Source of the DNA: Galerina marginata
Lineage: Eukaryota > Basidiomycota > Agaricomycetes > Agaricales > Galerinaceae
Length of the DNA: 64,000 nucleotides
Assembly (NCBI GenBank): GCA_023014335.1
Contig: JAECYW010000020.1
Coordinates: 62,001-126,000, forward strand
Direction: 5' to 3'
Position numbers and translations under genes: made by a program. How positions within the stretch are numbered: the first letter of the stretch is position 1; every line of letters begins with the position of its first letter. Shown here one piece after another: positions 1-12,912 of this stretch. The notes beneath the pieces were generated by a model. That model was not told where the DNA came from and made no database searches. It worked only from the letters and a program-made list of their open reading frames with translations.

Positions 1-402
1 TGTAAACTCCGATGGCGCTCTGTGATACCCGCCTGCCGGGTACGGGTTGGGTAAGGCTATACCCTGCCAATCACATCCAGCTTGCGTAAAAGCCTGGAAG
101 TCCATCTGGTTAACCGCAACATTGAAGCATTTAATTGTCATAACCCATTTACCATCACAGAAACAGTTCACTCGACGTCATTTCGACAATTTTTTCAAAG
201 CAGAGGAAGTCATTAATTACTATGTAACGGAGAATGAGTTATCGATGGGTTGACTACTATAAATGTGTGTTATTTACAGCAAAGACGATCTAAACTAAGA
301 GGCGAGTCCCACAATAACTACGATCGCCAGCGGCGCTTGCGCAGACTCGCATCCTGAATGGGTCGAAAGAATTTTCAGAGTGTGCTACTTGTTGATCCTG
401 AC

Positions 403-750
403 TTATGCTTCGCTTATTTGATGGCGGAGAACGTTCAGGTTCATGGCGATTATGTAGGCGCAAGTGGCAGCAAACATGAAGGTGATGAAATAGAAGACGG
501 CGGTGACGGCAATGATCGGGATTGTGATGGTGGTGATGATAACAGTGGTGGCGGCGATGATGAGGATGACGACAACGAAGATCAGCTAGAGATAGCGCTC
601 GTTTGTGAGCTGCCAACGCCTTATCAACTCCGCCTGCTGGGCAAGCCGCCGTCTTTCGGTCATTTCTGTCTTCCCTTTTCCAGGAGCATCGATGTTATTC
701 TTCAAGCGAAACTCCCGTTTTGCCTGGTTTACCATATGATTGATGGATAG
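403..750 (-). pseudogene. Hydrophobic membrane-protein remnant with in-frame stop
   Basis: Read on the minus strand, 585 down to 403 is an almost wholly hydrophobic Ile/Val/Thr/Ala-rich stretch of about 60 residues (enough for one or two membrane helices) ending in TAA. The same frame continues upstream to about 750 through a charged segment, but a TAG at 586-588 separates the two parts. That TAG could be the end of an intron (it reads CTCTAG) or a true stop. The plus-strand frame through the same bases gives an Asp/Gly-rich protein, which is probably the shadow. I recognise no family. Weak call. Confidence 0.2.
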
Positions 751-834
751 AAAGTGTTAGGTCAGCAGTACGCGCGGCTATTAGGCTATGCAAAGATAAG
801 TCAGTTCAGCTAATGGTGGGAAAAGACATTAAAC

Positions 835-1778
835 CTACTCTGATGGAAGCGTTACCACCTGCCCATTTCCACAGTATTCAAGTGTTCCAACCGCAGCTGA
901 ACCTCCATTGAAGGTAACAATTGATTTGAGGAGACGCTGGGTTCCTTGGGTTCGTTCAGGCCCTACGAACTCCTCAAATCCTTTGCAATCTAAGATGATG
1001 TGAATTCGAGTAAAAGAACGTGATAGAACAAAAACATACACCTCTGCAGCGGTTAAATTCCGTGAGTCGGATTTTCAAAGGCATCACGGAGATACATTGG
1101 TTCAAAGACGTCATGAAGGGCGACCGCCGTATCACGATGCCATATGTCAGATCGCCCGGTTTGTTATCGATATCTGAAAAAGAAATCATTTATGGGCGAG
1201 TGAGATAAGTTGGAAATATAGAATAGGAAAAGAACTTACGTTATGAGAGTCAATGAGTTCTGCCATAAGTCGAGGTACACTGGTCTTGTTCTCGCCGTTG
1301 ACATGCAGCTACTACATATATTTCAGGCGTTGGTTTTGAGTGAGGGCCAAGACGCTATTGACCATCGCAGATTTAAGAAGGGAGCTAAAGAAATAAGCGA
1401 CGTTAATGATATCTTATTAAGTACTTCGAAACAAATTAACACGTACGGGAGATGCTGGTTCGAACAATATGCATACACGAGAAGAAGGCCTCGCATAGCC
1501 TTGCCGGCCGTGATGGGCATTCGACGACTTCGGATTCCATAAGGAAAGGGGACACTCCTACCAGGACGTGAGAACTAAAGATTTCAAACAACCTTAAGCG
1601 AGAAAGACGCACCGGCATCGAAAAACAGCTCCAAGCCTGTGTATATGCCAAGCCCAGGCCATTCGCCTAGTGCAAACCTCATAACCTCGCATGCAATTCC
1701 AAATCTGTCTCCTTTAGAGCGCCGAGTAATTGAATTTGCGACGCCGGTTACGAAGACAAGATAGTCTTGACTCTTCAT
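835..1778 (-). CDS. Uncharacterised multi-exon ORF, possibly degenerate
   Basis: Several coding-looking segments lie in series on the minus strand: 1778-1590 (contains YLVFVTGVANS and GDRFGIACEV), 1560-1400, 1375-1240, 1175-1070 (DLTYGIVIRR) and about 1010-835 (ending VTLPSE then stop). GT/AG boundaries can be proposed between most of them, for example an intron from 1068 to about 1012. One junction (1240/1175) needs a less favoured donor to keep frame, and I could not join the first segment cleanly. This suggests either a gene whose model I cannot finish or a decayed copy. A further minus-strand ORF at 2361-2089 may be an upstream exon. No family recognised. Confidence 0.3.
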
Positions 1779-2604
1779 ATATCGGCGGCGGGGTCGGCGG
1801 GAGCCAAGCTTTTGTATCCGGGTCCCATTTCTCCTGCCACGTTGACTGCAGAAAGAAAGCGATCACAAAGTTAGGAGATTAGACCATGCAATAGGCATAG
1901 ATATTACTTACCTAGAAAACAAGACCGTTCGTTATAAATGCAATAAAATGCTCCTTAAACTCGAGAGCAAACCTGGTTGCGAACAAAGGCAAGCACTTCG
2001 CTTCGCACACGCGAACCGCGTTTTCCGATCTACAAACAACCCATGATGTTAACCGTAAACGAACAAGTACAATAACATACCAGACTACTCATTCTTGCAG
2101 TAAGCTGGTACCGTTCGTTGAATTGATTACCTGCCCGCTGCAAGCACGTTCTTGCCTATTCTCCACAAACAAGTAGATCAGGGAAAGCATTTTTAGTTGA
2201 GACCATGACCTCATATTCGCGCATCGCTCTGAGACGGAGCGCGCATACGACAGGCTCGTAATCGCCAGCTTTAGCCTTACCACCAGCCCAGTAACCCTCC
2301 GAAAATTGGGGGTCCTCGAGTTCAGCTCCGGTGGTGAGAGTGAGAGCTGGCGCTGAAGCACTGTTATGAATGAAGGGTTAGATATGACGATGACAAAACA
2401 AATGAGATGTTTGTACCAGTGTTCACAGTTGGTGCCATACTGGTGTTGACGGAACGCGCAGCAAACAAGAAGTTAGACATCGTAGTTTGACTTATAGAGA
2501 TGAAACAGAGATGACTTAGTGGTGATCGAAAGCTTGGGCTCGAGGCGGCCGCTGATTCCAAATCCTCTGCTGGCACTGTCAAAAATGCCCGGCTAGATAT
2601 CGCC

Positions 2605-3752
2605 TTAGGTGCGGTTGAACCTGACTTGGCCCTCCTTGGCAGCCTGGGTGTCCTCGACAGATTGTTGGACGTGTTTGCGAGATGTTTTATCTGCCAAAGA
2701 ACTTAGTGAGCCTGAAATGCAAGAGACGATTGAAAACAAACAACTTACAGAGCTCGAAAAGGCGATTTCTTCATCAGGCTCGTCTTTGCTCTGTAGGTCG
2801 CTGTTGGAGTTGCCGCGAGCCCGAGTGTCTGGATGTATGAACATTAGCATTAATGTAGCTCAGAGATAACGATAGGAAGACCCACAGCGATTTCTTTATT
2901 CTTCTTCTTCAAAAGCTCCTTCCGCAATGCCTCTGCTTCCGCCTGAGCCTCAATGACCGCCTTCCGAAGTTGTTTGTGATCTACATAGTGAATAGCCTGC
3001 GACCGCTCGAGAAAGACGCGAATGGTCCGCAACATTTGATCGTAGAGATTGTTGGCTAGAGCCGGGACCGCTCTAACACCAGTGTCGTTGTCATAGACTT
3101 CGGCCTCTGCAATGCTGATATTTCAGAATGCTATGAAGATCAAGAAGATCCACTGCTCACCAATACCACCAATACCTGGTTCCTCTACGTTAATCCGCGG
3201 TTCGTCAGTCTCTATAGTGGAAGGTTTAGAGGTGCACGAAAAAAAAGTTGATAATAGCATGCACCTTTGTCAGGCTCTCCAACAGTCTTCCGTCGGAAAC
3301 AGACAGCGCAGAGGGCTTAGTTGGCATTACCAAACCAATATTCTCAGCCCACTGCTGCAAGATTCCGCTAGGAGCTAAAGCCCTGTTCGAGGTATTAGTC
3401 AGAGCAATAGAATATTTTAGTAAGACTAGACACCTACTCTCGGATTTTCTTGTGAATTGCACTCCAGCGTTTTGGACGCGTATGAACATGACGCGTCGTC
3501 GAAGGCGAGTGATACTGGGATGTTCCCTTGAAAGTCGAAGTTGTGGGTTCCGCCTTGACGTGCTTGGCTGTCATAGGCAAAATATACCTTCCTCGAAATG
3601 TGGGTGCTGGTGGAATGAGGAAGAGATTGTGCGAGAGAAAATTGCCCGCTCACGCAGTTAAGGAGTGATCGCCACGTCACGATGATCGAGCGAGCACCGT
3701 GTTCTGATTCATATGGTCGCTCTGAAGTCGGAGGCCGGTAATAGTCCCCCAT
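2605..3752 (-). CDS. Hypothetical protein with charged C-terminal helix
   Basis: A coherent minus-strand gene model. It starts with Met-Gly-Asp-Tyr-Tyr at 3752, uses a GTGCAA donor near 3470, and then has exons encoding ILQQWAENIGLVMPTKPSAL (about 3385-3265), a short exon (about 3240-3170) and a long helical exon (about 3105-2870) with VRAVPALANNLYDQML and a KAVIEAQAEAEALRKELLKK coiled-coil-like run. Two further exons end in VRFNRT and a stop at 2605. The Ala/Glu/Lys-rich helix and acidic tail suggest a nuclear or scaffold protein, but I recognise no family and assign no function. The model rests only on frame continuity and splice signals. Confidence 0.42.
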
Positions 3753-6093
3753 ACTAAAGATGAGATATCAACTTGAAGTACGGTATTAGTAAATGATAAC
3801 TCGATAAACACAGAAGAGGGACAGACCTACTAGGAGCGAGCAGATGTTGAACTCGGATCTGCGTTCCATAACACAGAATGCAGGACAATGGTGGAGAAGA
3901 AGAAAGCGGGATGAGCGTTGATGCCAGTGACTAGCACTGTGGGCTGCAAGTCTCCGAAATAAATAAGCGACAACAAAGCAGCTTTTTCCCAAAAACTTTT
4001 TTCGGTTGTTAATTGAATTAATTCTGGCAGGTAGGTTTGATAGAATAGATTTATTTGAGCAGTATTCTGCTTTCAGAACATATTTAAGTATCGTGTAGCC
4101 TTCAGAAGCCAGCCTAGAGCAGTAGGTGGCATTCTGCAATGCGATCACGTGGATTAGCAGCGCCGTTCCCAAATCAAAAGCCCATTACACAACTGAATAG
4201 TAGGATTTGATAATATAGGATCGTCTTTGCACGTCGAAGCTTTACAAACTCAAATCGTGCTACATAAATCAACGGAATACATGCAGAACGCTACGGACAG
4301 CTACCTAACCCAGTATAGGAACTAGTGGGGCCGCCTATGTAGTATGTGGGGATACCAGGACTATTAGCACTACAGATATCACCGCACAGGGGGTGGCGGC
4401 ATGTTGTGAAAATACTAGAGGCCCATTTCTGAGGTTCCGGCCTCTTTGAATTCAAAAATCGAGGTCCGAAAGTGTTTTAGTGAGTAAATGAGAGTGCAGA
4501 GGGGGGGGGGTACATCTCGTCGTTCCGGAGGCTGCGTAGAAACCCCCGTCGGCGTCTGCGATCTGCACCAATCCCGACGATAATACTGAAGGTAATGGCA
4601 ACGGTTGTAAAAGTCACCGCTTTCGGTAATTTCTCACATGTGTTCCTCCATGCAAGGACTTGCAGGCAGAGCATCTTCCACCATGATTTGAATGTTCGCG
4701 AGTTGATATGATAGGTAGGTAGGCGGAGGCTATAGTCCGAAGCCAGGACGAAAAAACATATAAAAAACATTAGAGTTCGGAAAAACATACCTTATATAGA
4801 AGGAGGGGGAGGGAACTCAGCAAAATCCCCGAAAAAAAATTAGTGAGTGTTGGTACATTTTCCACGTTCCGCCACCCCTTGTCACCGCATGGTCTCTGTA
4901 GCCGCCGTAACCTCTAGTGAGATCCACGTATCCTTTTCGTGTTTCGAGATTAATATGTCACCCGTCCCGCGGTGGGTCCACGCAGTATATACTAAATCCC
5001 AAATCCTACGCTGAAACTGCTGTAAACTGTAGTAAACTATTTGGGATTGAAGGACGGGAGATCGATGGCTCAAGTAAAGTGGTTTCACGCCTATCTAGAT
5101 TTTTACACTCCGACGACTTGATCGACGCAGCCTCTGCCAGTGTGCGGCAATAGATCCTTGTGTTTATGTCTTCCTTTCTTGCTTTCCCCTTTCTTGCTTG
5201 CCAGTGGGAGTGAGATTTTACGATAGTTCGTTTCCCTTCGGATTCCAAGGAAGCTTTACATCTGGACATACTGCTGATAGGACCTTCACGGATTTCGGTG
5301 CAGAAATCGCCCAAGCTAGGTAAAGCGGTGTACGAACGGCCGTTAGCTCAAGTCACCTGCTTTTCACTTCCCTTCTACCGCCTCCTGAAACATTCTATGG
5401 GCAACTAAGTGGCTTCAGGTTTCCGTCGTTGATCGGGATTGTCTAGGTCTTCTTCTCTCCAGCTATAGTTGTGGGGTACTTACTTGGGATAACTCTCATT
5501 TACGCTATGATGCATTATTTTTGACTTCCTTTCCCAAAGGTGTTTGTGGATCTGTTTCGGACGCCAAGTTCGTCAAGTGGTCCCGAGCTCCCAGATTTAA
5601 CCCTATATGTGGATGAGACGGATTAGGAGCGTGTTGTGTTTTTTTATTGGCTTCTTTGCTTTCTTATCCTCGTCTGCGGGTTTCGTTGACCAACACAGAT
5701 TGTCTCCAGCACTATGCTAGGCGCAAACGGCATCCAAGGCTACTTCAGAACCTCGCGAAAGTCAACAAAAAGCGCTTCAAAACAGGTTCCTGTGAGTGGC
5801 CAAAATATGTTACTAAACCGACGGCTCAACACCGACAAAGCTGCTAAAATACAAGTTGCTCTCCCAAGGTAGCCCCGAAGTAAGTGTCCTCTGAGTTGAG
5901 CATTCCCTTTTCAAACCATTCATCTCAGGGAGCTGGGGAAGGGTCCCGAATCATTGGGGATTTAAACTGTACTGGTGCCAAGGTGAGCAACTGTCATTGC
6001 CTTCGACCGCGATGAAAAAACCGGGATATTCAGTCATTTTCTTGGTTTATTAGCATCCATTCCAATTTCTTTCGCTCCCTCTCGAACTTGTAG
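3753..6093. other. Intergenic, no supported gene
   Basis: About 2.3 kb with only short overlapping ORFs. It contains an 11-G run near 4500 and polypyrimidine-rich stretches at about 5160-5210 and 5400-5470. A short ORF at 5647-5847 has no recognisable features. The last bases before 6094 (TTGTAG) form the acceptor of the F-box-like gene, whose first exon I could not place. Confidence 0.4.
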
Positions 6094-7579
6094 AGTTGGT
6101 GTTAGAACAAGTTTTCGACAAGAAATCTTTGGCGTCTATTGTGCAAACGTGCAGGACGATGCGCACAATGTGCGGTGAACTATATCTGCGTCGAGAGGGC
6201 GTCATCCACCGGCCGGACTGCTCTACATCTGTGAATATTCGCCTGCAACCAAACACCCTGTCCTTGTCCATCTTCCTATTGAATATTCTGGCGGAACGGT
6301 ACACCCACGGCCAAATTTCTTCGCTTGAAGTCGGCCTTCTCCACCTTGTCCTCTTCCACGAAGAGATATACAACTTCGTCATCGCAGTGGACCCATCTCA
6401 CTTCGCAATCTCATTTCAGGATGAAACTTTGCTTCTAACAAACAAGCTAGTTTCCTTTTCTCTTACGTCTGCGCGAGCGTGCTTCCCTTCCTGCATCGGC
6501 ATCAGTATACGCCAGCAATATCAAGATAGCACGTCGACACCGCCAATTATCCGGAAGGTGCGCGCGGCTCTCACCCAACGTCCCGCCATCCATAAGATAC
6601 CCCTCGAGCCCATAAATGAATTACAATATGTCGACCTCGACCTGGGTCTCTTTTCGCGTTGCACCCCGACACTCAAGATTCTTCTACAGGCCTTGTTACA
6701 GGCTCCATTGATAAGTGAAGTCATCATCGATTGTCCCAATAAACGTGTCTGTGGCGTCGCACTACAGACGCTTCACTGTCCCTTGATGGAAAAACTAAAG
6801 GTTGTTCTTCGTGAACGTTCGCCTATCATTCTACCCACCAGCTTTCATATGCGACACCCTCATTTAAAGGACCTGGAACTTTTGAATAAGGCCGGCAGCC
6901 AATTCCTATTCAACAACGAACGCCTCCAGCTTCCGCCCCTCGAAAGGGTGGTCATTTCGGCCAACTATTCCCTTTGGAATATGACCGATGTATCACTCCT
7001 ATACTCCCTGGAAATACAGCCAATTGCTTACGTTGTACTGCCGTCAAAGGGCCACATATATTGCAGTACTGTTCGGTCACTAACCCAGGCGATGGCAGGA
7101 TCCCACATCTATCGATTCTCAGACAACTTTGTCTTGACCATTTCTTTCCCTGCCCGTTTACCTAGGCACATTTATTTAGGTCGCAATGGTCAATGTACAT
7201 GCATGCTTGGAGAGAATGATCTCCCAATTCTCAATGTAGAAGCGCTGCAGTTGAAGATCGATATATTCGACCATGGATTCTATGTAAGCCAATCATATCT
7301 TATATACAACATGCATTATACTAAGTCATGCTTGACCAGGGCTATCTTATACGTTGGCTTTCCTGGTTTCCAAAATTAAAATCCATCCAGTTTGAATGCG
7401 AAGATGTCGAATTCCCGTTAACCGCGCAGGACCTGCTTGCGATCTCCCGCGGTTGTTGTAAAGACCTGACGTCGCTTTCCTGTTCCTTGAATCTCAAGGT
7501 GATTTCGAAATGGAGATTTAGCAGACACAGCAAAGGCATGGGAACTTGGTTAGAAGATTTGAATAGTGATAGCTTGTGA
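6094..7579 (+). CDS. F-box/LRR-like protein (5' exon not found)
   Basis: An uninterrupted frame from the acceptor TAG at 6091-6093 to 7283, then an intron 7284-7339 (GTAAGC...CCAG), then 7340 to TGA at 7579: about 476 residues. The start reads LVLEQVFDKKSLASIVQTC, which fits the second half of an F-box, with the missing LPxEL part expected in an upstream exon. The body has leucine-rich segments (LQYVDLDLGLFS, HLKDLELLNK, FPKLKSIQFECEDVEFP) typical of the expanded basidiomycete F-box proteins. Family knowledge: F-box proteins bind Skp1 and recruit substrates to SCF ubiquitin ligases. That role is inferred here. There is no in-frame ATG before the F-box-like motif, so the gene is either 5'-incomplete in my model or truncated. 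Confidence 0.6.
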
Positions 7580-10096
7580 TTGGATATCGAATGCGACAGA
7601 CTTTACCATAAATCTAGAAATAGGGCTTATATTACAGGACCTCGTCCCAAGCAGTCAGAATTTGGCTGGCGTTATCTCGAAGGCAACTCCCGTCACCGTC
7701 GACAGACCACCTGGTCTCCTATACATTACACTGGATAATGTGGCTACCGCTAACGGCTCCTTGTGAATGTAACATGAATTGCCGAGCCTCAACATCCACA
7801 CAACGCAGTGGGTCACCGGTCCTCGACAGACACTAACGCCCACGACATAATTACTAGTAGTAAGTATGACGCACTGATTGATCCCCACAGGTTGTTTTTG
7901 GTCATTTCACCTCAAGAAAACAACGAAAATGTTATGATACGCCCTCGTTTTTGACCGAGAAGTATGTGTCTCCGCTCGTAGAATTAGCCATAGATAGTGC
8001 GATCAAGTATTTAATGATACCGTGGCACTTATTTCAAATAACCGTATAGGCTAAGTACAATCATGTATGTGAGTTTGTTGCCATAATGAGCGTCGGCCTT
8101 CCTCTTGTAAGTTTCCCCTACTCGCTGCCCAATCGACTTTTTTCTCTTCGATCTTTCTCTTGCTAACCTCGGCTTTTCGTGAAGTGGCGCCCGCTATATG
8201 CTGATGATTTTACTGTCGGAAAAACGCCAAAAAAGGTATCAAAAGTTATTAAACATCTTCGAAGCTGACTAGAAATTAAACTCACATATTTGAGCCAATT
8301 CCTGGAGATTGGCTCAAATCAGCCTCCATAATTTACAGGTTCGAAGATGTTTAATAACTTGGGATATGCTTTTTGACGTTTTTCCGACAACGGGTCTTAT
8401 TTTGTTGCGCTCAATGTACCGGTGATCTATTTTTAGCCGTGTGCTTCTATTTCTGAATCCTTTATCGTCGGTGTACGTGTACGTGTTCGAGTTCAACCAA
8501 GCGTTATGCATCGACTTGGCCGAAACGACGCATAGGACCGCTCCGAGTGCCCCTCCGCCTCCAATGAGGGGTGTGGGCCGGAAACTGAAGGATTTTGGGT
8601 GGGGTGGGTTCCACCAGGTATGTCGCAAAACGACCCACGCTGCGCAGCTTATCCAAACCTACTCCTCCCCAGCGCCGGTCAGCACGTCGCCAGCCCATGC
8701 CACCCCGACTTTGCAACCACGTCATTGCAAGGACATCTAGATGCTGGGCAACCCCATGCCATGCCATGCTACGGCCTACTGAGTACAAAGCACGTCTATC
8801 CGTCTTGTTGTCACAGACTCCTCACCTTGATGATTTCAGTTCCAATTTCCGCCATCTTGACTGGCTTGCTTTCTAGTCGTTAGCAGCCTTTACCTACCCG
8901 TGCCTACCTCTTTCATTTTGAAAGCTGAAGTGTAGTTCATTCCTAGCTGCATCTTGACATATATTCGGTCAGACTCGGTCCTTCCCCGTGTTCCTTCCCC
9001 TCTGCTTTATGGTCGCCGCTTTTACTTTTACTTCCACCCCTACCACGGAGCATTAGTTCACGCTCTGCCCAACCTCAACTACTATAACCTTGCCTCTCCT
9101 ATCTCCCCTAGAGATCACCATACCCGACCTTCATTCCCCTGTTTGTAAACATCCGTGCCAGCACTACGTACCGCGGTCGCCCTCCACCCCCCCTCAAGCG
9201 AGACTCACTTCTCTTGCCAGCGCTAACAAGACCGACGCCTGGCATTCCCTTCTATGACTTACCCAGCGAATACTTATAACGGCTCCCGCAGTGCATAACG
9301 ACCTCGACAACTCACCTTCGATTCTCCTTCCTAATACTCGAGTTGAACCAAGACTGGACCTCGGCGTCGTAATTAGTAACATCAGCGACGCGCGAGGTAA
9401 CTTCATTGTACTCGTTGACAAAATGTAGTCTACACTTCCCCTTTCTTTCTTGGTTATAATTTTCATCCTAGATTTACTTTGTCATCGGAAACTCCTTTAG
9501 CCTTTGTAAAAGTTAACTACTACTTTAACACGCTAGGGGGCGTCATCGTAGTCGCATCCAGGATACACGAAGATGACGTCTCCTTCAGGCCCTCGTTTGC
9601 TCAGTCATAGTTCCCTACCCGTTTCTTTTCCTTGCATACCTGATCTCGCCAGATGCCTCCGATCCTCTAACGTCGGTCACTTCTTGATGCTCCCAAATGT
9701 CGACAACCACACCATAATGCGTCGGAAGCTATTCGCACAAAGGGTCCCTACCGCATTTGGCGCCCACATATTTCCTGTCACATGGCTCTTTGAACCTGGG
9801 TCTGTCGCTTTTTCGAGGGGTCTCTCGCTTGTTTCGGAACCTCCACTGTCGCTTGCATCGCCCATAACATGAATTTCATCCCGTGGACCCAATCTTCTCC
9901 TACGTCGCTCAGTAGGTGTTTATTATGAATCAAGGCTACTGCGCTGGGTTAATTGACGACGTTCAGAACAGGCGACTTCCCAAGTGAACGGAGCACTGCT
10001 GTGCCGAGAGACCTCAACCTGCGATTTGGGTAACAGTCGACCCTTCTATGTCGCAAAATTTGAGACTAATTTCTTACCCAAGGGCTCTACCTACAG
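7580..10096. other. Intergenic with CT-rich stretch
   Basis: Contains the palindromic element described separately (8214-8389). About 8880-9600 is strongly pyrimidine-rich with many CCTT/CTCC runs, a composition common upstream of basidiomycete genes, and it probably serves the zinc-finger gene downstream. An ORF at 9573-9872 could be a first exon of that gene, but I cannot connect it. Other ORFs here overlap one another on both strands and look like shadows. Confidence 0.35.
8214..8389. repeat. MITE-like element with nested inverted repeats
   Basis: Outer arms TGTCGGAAAAACG (8214-8226) and its exact complement (8377-8389). Inner arms of 21 bp, AAGTTATTAAACATCTTCGAA (8243-8263), match 8340-8360 perfectly on the opposite strand, and the bases between are loosely complementary. 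The centre has another hairpin, TTGAGCCAAT against ATTGGCTCAA, around 8290-8318. The whole 176 bp can fold into one long stem. No clear target-site duplication is visible, and there is no coding capacity. A non-autonomous DNA transposon is the simplest reading. Confidence 0.6.
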
Positions 10097-10856
10097 AGCT
10101 TCTCCCCGAACATTTCCTGGGGCTCAGGGGAAGAAGCGTGCTTGAGTACCTCATATACAGACCAAGCTCAAGGTTGCTCTGGATATATCCCGCCTCCGTC
10201 CTGGCCATGTACGGTCGACCATGCAGACACATTGTTCTCTGCCCCATTCAACTTTCTTAGTTCGGACAGTATGTATTCTGCACCGCTGTTTCCGAGACAA
10301 CCTCTAATTTACCTCAGATTCGTCCGATTTTTCGAACGCAGTCTTATATAATAATGACCCAGCTACAAACGATCTATGTTTCATGGGCACTTTTCCGCCC
10401 ATCTTCCACTCTGCATCACCACCGGTTCCCATTCTGCCCCCGCCACCAACTGTGGGCTCTCCTGCACAGTCTAATGTGCCGCATCTTCAGCACACATCCT
10501 CTTCAACCCCGCAGACGACGGCAGTAAAAGCTGTCCCTTCAATGCGTCTCCCGCTTCGGCGGATCACAGCCAAACCCAAGTTACCTCAGTGTCGTCAACT
10601 CCTCTGTCCCGATTGTGGGCGGCGATACAAAAGCCCCCATGGGCTGAAAGCCCATATAGCTGCTGGACATGTGCCGAAGGCCAGACCCTTCATCCCCTGT
10701 GGGTTTGGATGCCCAAAGCACTTTTCTCGTCAACACGACCGCCTCCGTCACGAGGTATTGCATCATGACAAGGTTTGCGAATTCACTTGCCCAAAATGCA
10801 AGAGCGTGTTCTCATACAAGTGGACTCTCAAGCGGCACACCTGCACCAAAGGTTAG
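10097..10856 (+). CDS. C2H2 zinc-finger protein (5' end uncertain)
   Basis: Exons 10097-10268 and 10318-10856 are joined by a GTATGT...CTCAG intron in matching phase. The N-terminal part is Ser/Pro-rich. The C-terminal 85 residues hold three fingers: CPDCGRRYKSPHGLKAHIAAGH; a second starting CGFGCPKHFSRQHDRLRH and ending before HH; and a third, CPKCKSVFSYKWTLKRHTC, in which the last ligand is Cys. Proteins of this architecture in agarics are usually sequence-specific transcription factors, and nuclear DNA binding is inferred. The start codon must be in an exon upstream of 10097, because the frame is open back to an acceptor-like CTACAG. It lies downstream of a pyrimidine-rich region that may be its promoter. 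Confidence 0.7.
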
Positions 10857-11576
10857 GTTGAGATAGATTATTCTATGTTTTTGAGTCGTATTGATCACAG
10901 TAGCATAATTACCCCGAGACAGATCTATAGCGTAGATAATTGGTATTTAATTGAAGTGTTCTGTAGTCCTCTCAACCTGACATTTACGGGTCTGTCATAT
11001 AAGTTGAAGACTTTAATATTACTAGCGGGGTACCTGTGCTCCACACGGAGAGTTACTTTCATCCGTCCAATGTTGACGAATAGTGTATATCTCTTTAACG
11101 TGCTTCTGGACAAACGCCATTCAATCATAAATTCCCCCAAAAAGATAGGCCTACTGCAACATGCACGATCCCATTCGGATAGATTATATGTAGATAAGAT
11201 TCTCGATGCAACCTGAAAAAAAAAACACAATTTACTAAGCCTTGCTCGGCTCGTGTCATGTCACCAGAACGGATCTGGTGGTGTCGCATGGCAAGGAAGG
11301 AAGATCCAGACTCGGCCATTCGGACATATGGGCAAACACACTCACACTGGAACTGGAGGACCGGGAACTGAGCTTTGCTTCCTGTCCCTGGTCGAAATCA
11401 GAGCCGATAAGGGGTTATTGCGTTCCTGCAGTCGTGGGAGAGCGCAGCATAGCTGCGTTCATGATGGCGCACCTTTTCCCAAGGCACAATTTGAATGTAA
11501 AGCGATCAGCGCACTCATTCAGATGGGGCCCAATGACAATGTGTCAAACATTGCTTAGATTCTCCGAACTTCTCAC

Positions 11577-11692
11577 TGAAAGCTGCGGGTGTAACTCCTT
11601 ACAATCTCCAACTAAAAGCTGCGGCTGTAACTTCTTAGAACCTCCAACTCTTAGTTACGCCTGTAACTCCCTACAATCTCCAGCTAAGGTGC
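11577..11692 (+). repeat. 36-bp minisatellite, three copies
   Basis: Three diverged copies of a unit containing AGCTGCGGSTGTAACTYCTT followed by an AATCTCCA-type tail. In one frame each copy would encode a 12-residue unit, SCGCNSLQSPTK and variants, inside an ORF at 11242-11727. The period is a multiple of three, so coding is possible, but the ORF has no other support. Confidence 0.55.
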
Positions 11693-12774
11693 TGTCTGGC
11701 AAGAGTTTACATCAATTCTTTTCATGAAACTCATACTAAACATGCTCACTTCAGGATCCATTCTTCAACCCTTTACTAAGAACTCCGACGGGGCCCGCAC
11801 TGAAGCGAACAGGGACTCCTCCCATAGGCCGTGATGTCAACGTCACTGAGTGTGATTTCCTTTTTGTGACGGTGCATTTCAGTCAAGATATCATGGCAAC
11901 CTTGGCTACTTACTTCTTTTGTGCTTTCAATATCTGGCTTTCCACTCCATGATCAAGCATGAGAAGAAGGATTTTGGATGGTTGTAGATAAACAGAGGCC
12001 CAACTTATATATGATGCATTGGACTATCGACAGTGACAACGGCCTTTCACACAAAGTTCCCCATTGATTGGAGCGGAGCGTGTCAACGCGACGAAGATTG
12101 GAAAGAGTGAGAATTCAACTCCGACAATTCTTTTCTAGTGTCACATGGTGCAAAAATCTCGGATATTTGATGAAGGAAAATACCAGAAACTCACGATTGA
12201 AGTGTACTATCCAGCCCAGGTTAGACTTAATTTCGCAAACGGCTCGGCTTGAGTCTCACGCGCAGGTCTCACGGTCGCCAAACTCGGAAACCAGATAAGG
12301 CAGACAATTACAACCGCATGGTCGCGTGCGGTACGCCATAGAATGAGGATGACAATCGAAGTACTTAGATTCCTCGGGAAATTGATGACTCGCCTCATCC
12401 TTCGAGCCTCATTCTCCGAGCGGTCTAACCGCATGATGATTTCTTTGTGTTTGGTCATGGGCCATCACATTGCTCCAGATGTGACCCCACTGGGGAACAC
12501 TTCCTCGTCCCTAAAAAAACCTGGATAATTCTTACCGAAGCTCATCCCGAGGCAAAGAATAATATACGAAACTCGGTATATGCTTCCTTGGGGACTATAA
12601 CGTGACATCTAAAGAAGGTTGACCCACGCTCTTCGAAGCTATCGGTGATGTATCGTGATTCGTGGCCTGGAACGGGCCATGCTCAAGAAACCAGTATTAT
12701 ACCCAGTACATTTGTAGTATAACGTAGCGGAATGCCACCGTAGGCCACACAGTCCAACCTGTCAATGACAGTCA

Positions 12775-12912
12775 TAACCCATACCTTCAATAATCCATAC
12801 ACCCATAACGTGTAGGTTTGAACCGTTATCAAAACGAAATTTACACCAAAATTGACCTTTCATAACCTCTGATAACCCATAGCGTGGGCCGTCTACCGAG
12901 GGGTATGGGTTA
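12775..12912. repeat. Inverted-repeat pair, possible small MITE
   Basis: TAACCCATAC at 12775-12784 and its exact complement at 12903-12912, with further partial complementarity outside. Related CCCATAACG/CCCATAGCG words lie inside. The span is about 138 bp and non-coding. The arms are short, so chance is not excluded. Confidence 0.3.

Noticed and set aside
358..750. Asp/Gly-rich 130-codon plus-strand ORF
   Set aside because: Low-complexity GATGATG runs produce it. The opposite strand gives a more plausible hydrophobic segment.
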